NCBI RefSeq assembly: GCF_900182915.1
Contig: NZ_FXUG01000015.1
Coordinates: 1-64,000 of the forward strand
Direction: 5' to 3'
DNA from: Neorhodopirellula lusitana
Lineage (GTDB): Bacteria > Planctomycetota > Planctomycetia > Pirellulales > Pirellulaceae
DNA: 64,000 nt
Part shown: positions 10,501 to 17,547 of the stretch, in pieces
Layout of the letters: the number at the start of each line of letters is the position of its first letter
How positions within the stretch are numbered: the stretch's first letter is position 1
Notes under the pieces: generated by a model
Seen by the model: the letters and a program-made list of their open reading frames with translations, nothing else
Database searches by the model: none
Told to the model about the DNA's origin: nothing
Position numbers and translations under genes: made by a program

Positions 10501-11088
10501 TTGAGCTAGCTTTTCGGACAACGAGCATCCAGCCGGCATCGAAACCAAGAGCCCGACGGTATCAATGGTCTCGCCAATGGGCACGGATGATTCCGTCGAT
10601 CCAAGCGGCCCACCGGGTAAGCCAACTAGCTCCATCCTCGGCAAGCAGGGGCTGTTGATCGCCGCCAGGCTACGCAGGCGATCGCCGTCTTGCGGAGTCA
10701 GCCGATCGGGGCGGATTTGGAACAGGAAACCGTTACGGGCCGGCTCGTTTGCCACCGCGTCTCGCGTGACTGGCAGCCACCGCGGCATGCTTTCTGATGT
10801 CGACGGGCCGGATTGGGTTAACGGCGTTATCCGCAGTTTCGGAATCCGATTTGGATTGTTTCCGCCTAATTTTGCCAACTCGGCTGGCGGGGCGTGAATG
10901 AGGTTGGATGCTTGAAAAGGAAGTAAACGATTCGTTTTGACGAGCCACTTCGCCAATGCCGAAACGTCCCGAGGCGGTTTTCCACCGTGGTCCTGGGCGA
11001 AGTCAGCAGCCCACTGCGGCGGCGTCGAGGCATCGCCTAGACCGCTTGCGATCAGCTGCTTCCAAAATTCGACGAGGGTGACGGCCAT
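7543..11088 (-). CDS. membrane-anchored kinase-like protein (probable pseudokinase)
   Basis: A 1181-residue protein in four parts. Residues 1 to about 390 resemble a serine/threonine kinase fold: TPPERLEGAGFTPIQEPSIIYSLGCLAYRL matches the APE-to-helix-F region, and a VEQFTTAL-type tail is typical of planctomycete kinases. No HRD catalytic loop or DFG is visible (the region reads RIWITDDGQAILGVDP), so catalysis is doubtful. A Ser/Thr/Pro/Gln-rich linker (about 390-615) contains KQQTV and SSELAN repeats. One membrane span lies at about 616-640 (SWLVLHFLWIPILLLLVALA). The roughly 540-residue C-terminal part is probably exported; I do not recognise it. The layout suggests a signalling or scaffolding role across the membrane. 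The gene converges with rsgA and is divergent from glgA. Confidence 0.75.
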   Translation of the reverse strand: MAVTLVEFWKQLIASGLGDASTPPQWAADFAQDHGGKPPRDVSALAKWLVKTNRLLPFQASNLIHAPPAELAKLGGNNPNRIPKLRITPLTQSGPSTSESMPRWLPVTRDAVANEPARNGFLFQIRPDRLTPQDGDRLRSLAAINSPCLPRMELVGLPGGPLGSTESSVPIGETIDTVGLLVSMPAGCSLSEKLAQQAKWPAPKISQWTTSIASAMKQLAPFVTAGTPTPTSDRIWITDDGQAILGVDPVETFAPGTFNFRTSFGDTESHLLYTPPERLEGAGFTPIQEPSIIYSLGCLAYRLRTGSHAFAAAEDDQIRSRQLNDAPPELDAAVKQGAKGDPLFRVLAYALAKDPAARFATVEQFTTALQAAAATSSAAPAAAAQPPAEPTQPKSPDKSSELANSSELANSSEPKVASKPNRSSESAKPIQTGEPSETQQSSKPTRTSNPKQTETKPAVATRNLAPENRAPPATPAQEPPKAPKPKTNSDNQADDAATAKTIAATSPPSSDISGGDTSSNTVSTAKPKTAKQQTAKQQTVKQQTVKQQTVKQQTVKPQTAKPPAAKQPSVTEPSVPTTDAPTSDTPTPQVAPKSNPAGETQTAIPRKRAPRHRTSWLVLHFLWIPILLLLVALALQGPPEPRVAKRIRPAIPAVIPPVAGRPRQPTRPTRQPTNNSSPSESSQRETIQVVKSDKMLWAPPSAFKPKAPNNDSASTAGQSAATILLPPGPGAIVTLDLGKLKETGLLDTFAPEVAPLMDQLRKRVAIPLDDIRMIAMGWYRGSSGIPKLTIAAHLNEPQPFSQLIETLGVSEARGKGGVKLYIGEDAASFAYYPNKIGESDAAMTSAFAVGSIDQITEVAEVEGAPVLLPRQLEELWKHADPTDAVTLLTQPNFLVADARGWVEGASPPMVGWLRSAFMPECGGVLLRIVSANKGGSYVEARLSTAPGKNPVALATKLRDRLDESSVEAEDFLVTREVDPSWRLLASRLPMMWTFADDQTRSQVEDRNVIFNTYLPPQALPQLALATLLASNTTTNASSAIAATETVKLTVDQMLDRPMSLSFGQESMQFAVDTITNEFQQDLPPGNTMPPVEIVGSDLQLNGITQNQQIRDFAKKDVPLRTVLTDLVLGANPDRTATGPADPKQSLVWVIVGEGDQAKILITTRDASKNKYTLPREFVASE
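9406..9510 (-). repeat. 15-bp tandem repeat coding KQQTV
   Basis: About seven 15-bp units: a diverged first unit at 9406, four identical copies of CTTAACGGTTTGTTG from 9421 to 9480, then two diverged units. They encode a pentapeptide repeat in the linker of the kinase-like protein. A second repeat, 18 bp and coding SSELAN, lies at 9851-9886 in the same linker. Confidence 0.9.
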
Positions 11089-11177
11089 GCAGAGACAAGT
11101 TGGGGATTGAAAACCGGGCAGGAATTACTTGTAAACGACTTATCCCATCTTATTTTGTCTTAGTCTATTGTGGGGCG

Positions 11178-11197
11178 TGAAGTGAAGAGACACTTCA
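11178..11197. promoter_or_regulatory. inverted repeat in the divergent region upstream of glgA
   Basis: TGAAGTG (11178-11184) and CACTTCA (11191-11197) form a perfect 7-bp inverted repeat with a 6-bp spacer. It lies 90 bp upstream of glgA and about 90 bp upstream of the divergent kinase-like gene. The shape suits a dimeric repressor or activator; the protein is unknown. Confidence 0.35.
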
Positions 11198-11286
11198 TAA
11201 ACGCTTTTCCGGCGGGTTCCGTGATGACGGGCCGCTACGGTTGTTCATCTTCTCAGTCTACTCTCGCCTAAACCAGCAGTGTCCCC

Positions 11287-12918
11287 TTGAACATCGTCTA
11301 CCTTACTACCGAGGCCGTCCCGTTCGCGAAGACCGGAGGCCTGGCTGATGTATGCGGAACACTTCCCAGTGTCGTCGCCGCGGCCGGACATCGCTGTGGC
11401 ATCATCATGCCGGCGTTCCAGTCGATTCACAACGCAGGTCTCGAGATCGAGCAAACCGACGTTACTTTCGCGATCCAAATGCGACGCGACAAACGGGTGA
11501 CCGGTCGATTGTTGCGAAGCCACTTGCCGTGCGGAACCGTGCCGGTTTACTTCGTCGAGCAGCCCGATTACTTCGATCGGCCCGGCTTGTACGGGGATGT
11601 GGACGGCGATTATCACGACAATGCCGAGCGGTTCATTTTCTTCAGCCGCGCCGCCATTGAAATCATGAAGCGATTCAACGCCACCGTGGACGTCGTGCAA
11701 TGCAACGATTGGCAGTCCGCTCTCGTTCCCGCATTGTTGCGGGCCGGTGCCGCCGAAGTGGAAGCGGCTCCTGGAACGGAGTCATTGATGGACGAATCGC
11801 AAAGCAGCATCATTGAATTCGCGCCGGACGCGGCCGGTCGAGCCATGGGGCCGCAGGCATCCGAAAGCTCCGATCATGGCAAGACGTCGGGCACGAGCGA
11901 GCCCACGATCAGTTCGAAAACGCCGACGATTCTGTCGATTCACAACTTGGCTTACCAAGGCGGATTCCCGTCCGACCAATTCCCGTTGACGGGATTGTCG
12001 TGGAGTCGCTTTCGTAGCGAATCGTTTGAGTTTTATGGTGGGCTCAATTTTTTGAAGACCGGTGTGGTGACGGCGGATCAAGTTTGTACCGTCAGTCCCA
12101 ACTACGCTCGAGAAATCAAAACTCCGGTTCACGGATGCGGGCTCGATCCGATTCTTCGTGGCTTGGGCGACCGAGTCAGTGGGATCATCAACGGGATCGA
12201 CACCAGCATTTGGAATCCGGAAACCGATCCCAACTTGGTCCAAAATTTCACGATCGAAAATTGGCAGGACGGCAAGGTCGCCAACAAGCTAGCCCTGCAA
12301 GCCGAGATGGGTCTGCCCCAAGACGCTGAGGTGCCCATGCTGGGATTGGTGGGGCGACTCGCCGACCAGAAAGGATGGGACCTGATCGTTCCCGTAATTC
12401 GTCAACACCTGACACAGCAGCGACCTACTCAGTGGGTGGTTTTGGGAAGCGGCAACCCCGAGATCGAACGGGAACTGAAATGGCTCGCCGGACAATACGA
12501 CCACCAGTTGGCCGTTCATATTGGATTCAGTGACGCGTTAGCGCACCGTATTGAAGCCTCGTCGGACCTGTTCCTGATGCCCAGTCGCTACGAACCGTGC
12601 GGCTTGAACCAGCTTTACAGCTTGCGTTACGGAACCGTTTGTGTGGTCACGGCGACCGGTGGGCTGGCCGATACGATCGTCAATACCACGCCAGCGACGC
12701 TGCAAAGCGGCACCGCAACCGGCTTCCACATGAAGGCTCACGATGTCGCTTCGCTTGACGAATCAATCGGCGATGCACTTCGCATGCGGTATCACGCTCC
12801 AGAAAACTGGAAAAAAATTGTTGAGACCGGAATGACGCGAGATTGGTCATGGCGGAAAAGTGCTGCCCAGTACATTGACCTCTACGCTCGAACCATTTCC
12901 CTTAAAACATACAGCTAG
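11287..12918 (+). CDS. glgA: glycogen synthase (ADP-glucose type)
   Basis: GlgA transfers glucose from ADP-glucose to the growing alpha-1,4-glucan. The 543-residue GT5 protein starts MNIVYLTTEAVPFAKTGGLAD, with the KTGGLADV sugar-nucleotide loop at about residues 15-22, and has the GT-B C-terminal motif RYEPCGLNQLYSLRYGT (about 435-451). It is longer than the usual roughly 480 residues because of a Ser/Glu-rich insert at about 160-215. The start codon is TTG at 11287; no in-frame ATG or GTG lies just upstream and the family N-terminus begins here. A weak hairpin (12918-12924 with 12933-12939) followed by ATTTT may end the transcript. The next gene, galT, also works on glucose-1-phosphate and UDP-sugars. 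Confidence 0.93.
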   Translation: MNIVYLTTEAVPFAKTGGLADVCGTLPSVVAAAGHRCGIIMPAFQSIHNAGLEIEQTDVTFAIQMRRDKRVTGRLLRSHLPCGTVPVYFVEQPDYFDRPGLYGDVDGDYHDNAERFIFFSRAAIEIMKRFNATVDVVQCNDWQSALVPALLRAGAAEVEAAPGTESLMDESQSSIIEFAPDAAGRAMGPQASESSDHGKTSGTSEPTISSKTPTILSIHNLAYQGGFPSDQFPLTGLSWSRFRSESFEFYGGLNFLKTGVVTADQVCTVSPNYAREIKTPVHGCGLDPILRGLGDRVSGIINGIDTSIWNPETDPNLVQNFTIENWQDGKVANKLALQAEMGLPQDAEVPMLGLVGRLADQKGWDLIVPVIRQHLTQQRPTQWVVLGSGNPEIERELKWLAGQYDHQLAVHIGFSDALAHRIEASSDLFLMPSRYEPCGLNQLYSLRYGTVCVVTATGGLADTIVNTTPATLQSGTATGFHMKAHDVASLDESIGDALRMRYHAPENWKKIVETGMTRDWSWRKSAAQYIDLYARTISLKTYS

Positions 12919-13168
12919 AAGGGGACCCGAAGCTCCTTCCCGATTTTCATCACGAATCCCCCTAGCGAGGCTTAAAAAATCCGTATACTGAGGTGACAAC
13001 CTGATTGTTGAGCAGGGGGGGCGAAGAGGCCCTGCTGTGAAATAGTGCTGCAAAAGATGAGTCCCCGAGCTTCAAGATTCGCTTGAGAGTGACGTTGGCG
13101 TTAAGGAATGGCCTGCTAGCAGAGTGGATGGTGTTTATTTGGATTCGCAACCTCGACGGAGAGCCCAG

Positions 13169-14815
13169 ATGCCGATTTCTCGCGTCGAATTACGAACGGG
13201 CCGTGGTCGCCGTCGTCGAGATAGTCGGTTATTGCGTGCCAATCCAGTTGCCTATGATCGGGCAGTTGAGGATGCCGAAACACTTTCCGCTTCCGTTGAT
13301 GAAACCGGAGGCGAAGTTCCGCGACGAAGATCCGACGAAGACGTGCGGATTCAGGTTGATTTGACTCGAGCGTTGGCAAACGGGATCGATCTGCCACGGA
13401 AACCTGCGGACGAAGCGATGGCGTCGCCGTCGGCAAAGCATACTGTCGGCAGTAATCCAGCAGCCACCGGATCTGAACCAGCCACCCAACCCAAGACCGG
13501 CGAAGCCGAAACGGCTGAGTCCAAGGTTGCCAGCGATCGGCCACTAACCAATCGAGTGGATCCCGGTAACCGCGTCGATTCGAACCTCAAGACGCCGACC
13601 ACCCAAGAACGAAACTTGGAGTCAGCGATCGTTGAGACTGCGTTGGAGCCCAAGCGGGTCTCCGATAAAACAAGCCAGGACGAGCCAGCCGATGAAATTC
13701 CCTCGGCAGGTGAATCTCGCCAAGATTTGATTACGGGCGAATGGACTCTGTTCGCCACCACTCGCTCGCAGCGTCCAAATCAATTCGCTGACGCCGGAAA
13801 GCCGACTGCCAAGGCAGTCGATTGTCCGTTTTGCGCTGGCGAAGAACATCGCACGCCCGATCCGGTTTGGGTTGCCCGTTTAGATGAAAACTTAGTTTCC
13901 GATACCACGGAATGTTCGACGGACAATCCCGAATGGGCCGTCCGCGTGGTGCCCAATTTGTTTCCAGCGGTCAGCGACAAACCGGGTCGAATATCGTCCG
14001 CTGACTGTGATGGACGTGGTGGCTTTTCCGGTTCAGGGAAGTCTCCCAAGTCGCGAAAGAACTTGTTCCCCAACGAACCTGCCACCGGCGGTCACGAAGT
14101 CATCATCGAGGCACCACGCCATACGGAGTCGTTAGGTGAACTGAACACCGCTGAAGTTTCGCTGGTCTTTGCCGCGTACGCCCAGCGGATTCGTTATTGG
14201 CAAAACGTCCCAGGCATCCAGCACGTTAGTGTCTTTAAGAATGTGGGACGGGACGCCGGTGCGTCACTGCAACACAGCCATAGTCAGCTGATCGCGACGA
14301 ACCGGGTCCCGGCGGTCGTGCAGCAAGTGACTCGGCGTTTGCAGGCTCACTACGCCCGGACCGGATCGTGCCTGCAGTGCGATTTGATTCGTGGTGAGAT
14401 TGAAGAGAAGAGCCGGATCGTCAGTCAGACCGATTCGTTCGTAGCCTATTGCCCGTACGCAAGTCGGTTCCCGTTGCAGGTTCGGATCACCTCAAAAGAA
14501 CACCTGGCCTGCTTTGGTGAGATGCGTTCGATGCATCTTGCCGAGGTTTCTCGTTTGGTGCTGCGAGTGGTGCGGTGGTTGGAAGCTTTGCGACCTGGTA
14601 CCGCTTACAACATGCTGCTGCACACCTGCCCGGTGTACTTCCAAGGGGCTCGGGACTCACAGCACTGGGCACTGGATGTTTTCCCGCGGATGTCACGTTT
14701 GGCCGGGTTTGAGTTGGCGACCGGTGCGATGATCAATCCGATCTTTCCTGAAACGGCGGCCAAGGCTTACCGAGAACAAGCTCGTTTGTGCGATCCCCGA
14801 TACGTGTTGCGTTAA
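13169..14815 (+). CDS. galT: galactose-1-phosphate uridylyltransferase with long N-terminal extension
   Basis: GalT exchanges UMP between UDP-glucose and galactose-1-phosphate in the Leloir pathway. The catalytic part begins near SRQDLITGEWTLFATTRSQR, has the zinc-site segment CPFCAGEEHRTPDP and the active-site histidine motif in LQHSHSQLIA (the family HxHxQ), and ends like other GalT proteins. About 190 residues of charged, low-complexity sequence precede it, with an Arg-rich start (TGRGRRRRDSRLLR), making the protein much longer than the usual 330-350 residues. I chose the ATG at 13169 because GGAGAG lies 5 bp upstream; the frame is also open from an ATG at 13124. The role of the extension is unknown. 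Confidence 0.88.
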   Translation: MPISRVELRTGRGRRRRDSRLLRANPVAYDRAVEDAETLSASVDETGGEVPRRRSDEDVRIQVDLTRALANGIDLPRKPADEAMASPSAKHTVGSNPAATGSEPATQPKTGEAETAESKVASDRPLTNRVDPGNRVDSNLKTPTTQERNLESAIVETALEPKRVSDKTSQDEPADEIPSAGESRQDLITGEWTLFATTRSQRPNQFADAGKPTAKAVDCPFCAGEEHRTPDPVWVARLDENLVSDTTECSTDNPEWAVRVVPNLFPAVSDKPGRISSADCDGRGGFSGSGKSPKSRKNLFPNEPATGGHEVIIEAPRHTESLGELNTAEVSLVFAAYAQRIRYWQNVPGIQHVSVFKNVGRDAGASLQHSHSQLIATNRVPAVVQQVTRRLQAHYARTGSCLQCDLIRGEIEEKSRIVSQTDSFVAYCPYASRFPLQVRITSKEHLACFGEMRSMHLAEVSRLVLRVVRWLEALRPGTAYNMLLHTCPVYFQGARDSQHWALDVFPRMSRLAGFELATGAMINPIFPETAAKAYREQARLCDPRYVLR

Positions 14816-14866
14816 GCTATATTGGTGGGGAATTCTCTCCCGCCTCCTGATGCACACTTGGGTCAC

Positions 14867-15910
14867 ATGATACGACACTCCCTTGCGATCGCTTTCGCAA
14901 CTCTGGTCCTGGTCTCTTCGCAGTTGACCGGTTCGCTGGCCATTGCCGGTGACACGCTCGTTTTCGAACCTTCCGCCGAAGAGTCCAACGGAAAGCACAT
15001 CGTGCTGATTTCGGGCGACGAGGAATATCGTTCGGAAGAGTCGTGTTCGATGCTTGGCAAGATCCTGAGTCAACATCATGGCTTCAAGTGCACGGTCTTG
15101 TTCGCGATCGACAAGGAAACCGGCTACATCAACCCGTACCAGAACGATAATATTCCAGGTACCGAAGCACTCAATACCGCCGATCTATGCATCTTGGCGA
15201 CTCGCTGGCGAGAACTGCCTGACGATCAGATCCGGCCGATCTACGACTACATGCAAGCCGGCAAGCCTTTCATCGCCTATCGCACCGCAACCCACGCGTT
15301 CAAAAGTGGTCAGTTTGCTGACTTTGATTGGAAGAACTTTGGCATCCAGATTGTGGGCGAGAACTGGCATTCGCACCACGGCGAACACATGGTTCAAGGT
15401 GGACGCGCCATTCGTGTCGAAGCCAACGCACAGCATCCGATTTTGCAAAGCGTGGAAGATATCTACACGCCATCGGATATTTACGGCGTGTTCAACGTCG
15501 ACGACCAAAACGCCACCGTGTTGTTACGTGGGCAAATCTTGAAGGCTCTCGACCCTGCCGCACCGCCGATCGAGGGCGAAAAGAATGATCCCATGGTGCC
15601 GATGGCATGGCTCCGAAATTACGAGCCCCAAAGCGGCAAGGTTGGCCAAACATTTGGCACCACGGCAGGAGCCTCGGTTGACTTCCGCAGCGAGGATTTG
15701 CGTCGGCTGATTGTCAACGCAGCTTATTTCCTGACAGGTCAAGAAATCTTGGCTCGGGCCGATGTCTCGTTCGTGGATCCGTTTGAACCGACGTTTTATG
15801 GTTTCGTCGATGGTGAAACGTACTTGGAGCGTAAGCTGAAACCGGAAGACTTCGGTCTAGGGAAGTCAACCAGCACGTTCCCGCGATCTCGCTTGATCTT
15901 CGCTCCATGA
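14867..15910 (+). CDS. secreted ThuA-like domain protein
   Basis: A signal peptide (MIRHSLAIAFATLVLVSSQLTG) is followed by a ThuA/class-I-amidotransferase-like fold: HIVLISGDEEYRSEESC, ADLCILATRWRELPDDQ, GKPFIAYRTATHAF, then GENWHSHHGEH. ThuA proteins were first linked to trehalose utilisation; in planctomycetes many exported versions exist with unknown substrates, often beside sugar oxidoreductases. The ATG at 14867 is preferred to a TTG at 14822 because the signal peptide begins there. Its stop overlaps the start of the Sua5 gene by 4 bp, so the two are probably translationally coupled although their functions look unrelated. Confidence 0.82.
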   Translation: MIRHSLAIAFATLVLVSSQLTGSLAIAGDTLVFEPSAEESNGKHIVLISGDEEYRSEESCSMLGKILSQHHGFKCTVLFAIDKETGYINPYQNDNIPGTEALNTADLCILATRWRELPDDQIRPIYDYMQAGKPFIAYRTATHAFKSGQFADFDWKNFGIQIVGENWHSHHGEHMVQGGRAIRVEANAQHPILQSVEDIYTPSDIYGVFNVDDQNATVLLRGQILKALDPAAPPIEGEKNDPMVPMAWLRNYEPQSGKVGQTFGTTAGASVDFRSEDLRRLIVNAAYFLTGQEILARADVSFVDPFEPTFYGFVDGETYLERKLKPEDFGLGKSTSTFPRSRLIFAP

Positions 15911-17163
15911 GGGAGCAGGAAATTGAACTTGGTGCGAATTCAGGGGCCGAGGAAACGGATGCCGCCAAACTGTCCGCCCCGGGTTCTGAAGCGTTGGCAT
16001 GTGGAAGTGCAATGAGCACTCGTTCGGGGCCGGTCAAGCTGGAACCGATGACGCTTGCACAGGTCGAGCGGGCGGCCGAGTTTCTGCTTGCCGGTGAATT
16101 GGTCGGTTTGCCTACCGAGACGGTCTATGGACTGGCGGCACGGGGTGACGATGCCGGTGCGATCGAACGCATTTTTCTAGCCAAGGGACGGCCTCGCACG
16201 AATCCATTGATTTTGCATGTTGCCGACGTTAACGACGTGCCACAGTTCTTCACCAAAGAATTGGATTCGGTCGTCCAGCGGCGGCTGGATTGCTTATCCA
16301 CGCTTTGGCCCGGACCGATGACGCTGATTGGGCCAAAACGGGAAACCGTGCTCGATGCAGTGACGGCGGGCGGTGCGACGGTCGCAATCCGGGTGCCAGA
16401 TCATCCACTTGCTCGGGCTGTGCTTCGCCGAATGAAGGAGCTCGCTGGCGAGGTGATTCCGGTCGCCGCGCCGAGTGCGAACGTATCGAACTACGTCAGT
16501 CCGACCACGGCGGAACACGTGCGACAGGGCTTGGGCGATCGCATCGCCATGGTGCTTGACGGCGGTGCTTGCCGTGTGGGTGTGGAGTCAACGATCGTGC
16601 ATCTGGGAAGTTCCGAGGATCCGCCAAGCGTCCTTCGTAGTGGGTTCTTTGGCGTGGAGACGATCGTTCAGCGAATCGATTCAGCTGAATTGGCTGGGCA
16701 AGTTGTAGTCCAGAGTGCAACCTCGGCCGCTCAATCGGAAGACCAGCCTGCGGCTGCACCTGGGCAATTCGCCAAACACTATTCGCCTCAAACACAATTG
16801 GTGTTGTTGCCGCCCGGCGATCGGTCTCCGATTCCAGACGACACGCTGCGAATCGTTTTCGAACCGGTGGAAGGTTCCCGATCCGGTTCTTCGAATCCCC
16901 GTCTTTTGAATCGTAGTCTTCCGAATGCGGGTCTTGCGGATACCCGTTTGTCGAATGCCGATCGGGTGAACACGGACTTGGCGGGTGAGAATTTGTGGAC
17001 GTTTGCCGAGGATGGCACTTTGGAAACGGCGGCTTCGAATTTGTACGCCGTTTTAAGGAAGGCGGATGCGACCCGCTTTCATCGCATCGAGGTTGTGGCG
17101 TGCGAGGAATCCGGGATCGGCGTGGCCATTCTTGACCGGTTGCGACGCGCCGCTCACGCGTAA
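15907..17163 (+). CDS. sua5: L-threonylcarbamoyladenylate synthase (Sua5 type)
   Basis: The enzyme makes threonylcarbamoyl-AMP from threonine, bicarbonate and ATP for t6A37 modification of ANN-decoding tRNAs. The YrdC core is clear: AGELVGLPTETVYGLAARG, FLAKGRPRTNPLILHV, TLWPGPMTLI, IPVAAPSANVSNYVSPT and the VESTIV strand. The KHYSPQ linker and a C-terminal domain mark it as the longer Sua5 type (418 residues) rather than TsaC. About 45 N-terminal residues precede the core, and a pentapeptide repeat insert (residues 332-361) sits inside the C-terminal domain. The ATG overlaps the ThuA stop codon (ATGA). Confidence 0.93.
   Translation: MREQEIELGANSGAEETDAAKLSAPGSEALACGSAMSTRSGPVKLEPMTLAQVERAAEFLLAGELVGLPTETVYGLAARGDDAGAIERIFLAKGRPRTNPLILHVADVNDVPQFFTKELDSVVQRRLDCLSTLWPGPMTLIGPKRETVLDAVTAGGATVAIRVPDHPLARAVLRRMKELAGEVIPVAAPSANVSNYVSPTTAEHVRQGLGDRIAMVLDGGACRVGVESTIVHLGSSEDPPSVLRSGFFGVETIVQRIDSAELAGQVVVQSATSAAQSEDQPAAAPGQFAKHYSPQTQLVLLPPGDRSPIPDDTLRIVFEPVEGSRSGSSNPRLLNRSLPNAGLADTRLSNADRVNTDLAGENLWTFAEDGTLETAASNLYAVLRKADATRFHRIEVVACEESGIGVAILDRLRRAAHA
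16900..16989 (+). repeat. 15-bp repeat coding a pentapeptide insert in Sua5
   Basis: Six 15-bp units encode RLLNR-SLPNA-GLADT-RLSNA-DRVNT-DLAGE, a short run with the xLxNx spacing of pentapeptide repeats. The surrounding Sua5 domain is conserved, so this looks like a lineage-specific expansion in a surface loop. Confidence 0.65.
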
Positions 17164-17547
17164 CGGCTGAGTACGCTCGGTTCGCGTGCGACTTGGCTTC
17201 GATTTGCGTTCTCGTTCGATTGACGCTCGTGTTCGTTTGACGTTTGTTTGGCGTTCACGTTCGCAGTGTCGGTGCAGACGCGGCGAAGATCATTCCCCTG
17301 AAAAGGAGTGCTTGTCCCTGAAAAATCGAGTTTCGTATCAAAATCAGGTGCGAACCGTCCTTACGGTAGGGTGCGTACGTACGACGCACGCTACACGGTG
17401 AATTGGCTTTGGGAAAAAACCAGGTTCCGCGTGGTGAGGCTTGGGGAATCGCTCGCCTGGCTTGTGCAGGTTGCCAAGATCAGGCTCGACCGCACGGTTC
17501 GCAACGGAGCCTGATACGCTTTTGCCATTCATCATGTAGGCCTAGGA
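17164..17547. other. intergenic region with degenerate repeats
   Basis: No gene is visible. Around 17205-17265 the sequence is a degenerate run of CGTT/CGATTGACG-like words. A short inverted repeat at 17366-17394 is listed separately. The last 100 bp should carry the promoter of the DisA_N-like gene. Confidence 0.5.
17366..17394. repeat. 11-bp inverted repeat (hairpin)
   Basis: The arms 17366-17376 (GTAGGGTGCGT) and 17384-17394 match at 10 of 11 positions, with the palindromic-looking loop ACGTACG. There is no T-tract. It may be a small dispersed repeat. Confidence 0.5.

Noticed and set aside
11179-11191. 13-bp word GTGAAGAGACACT shared with 24073-24085
   Set aside because: A 13-bp match is expected by chance many times in 64 kb, and the second site lacks the palindrome.
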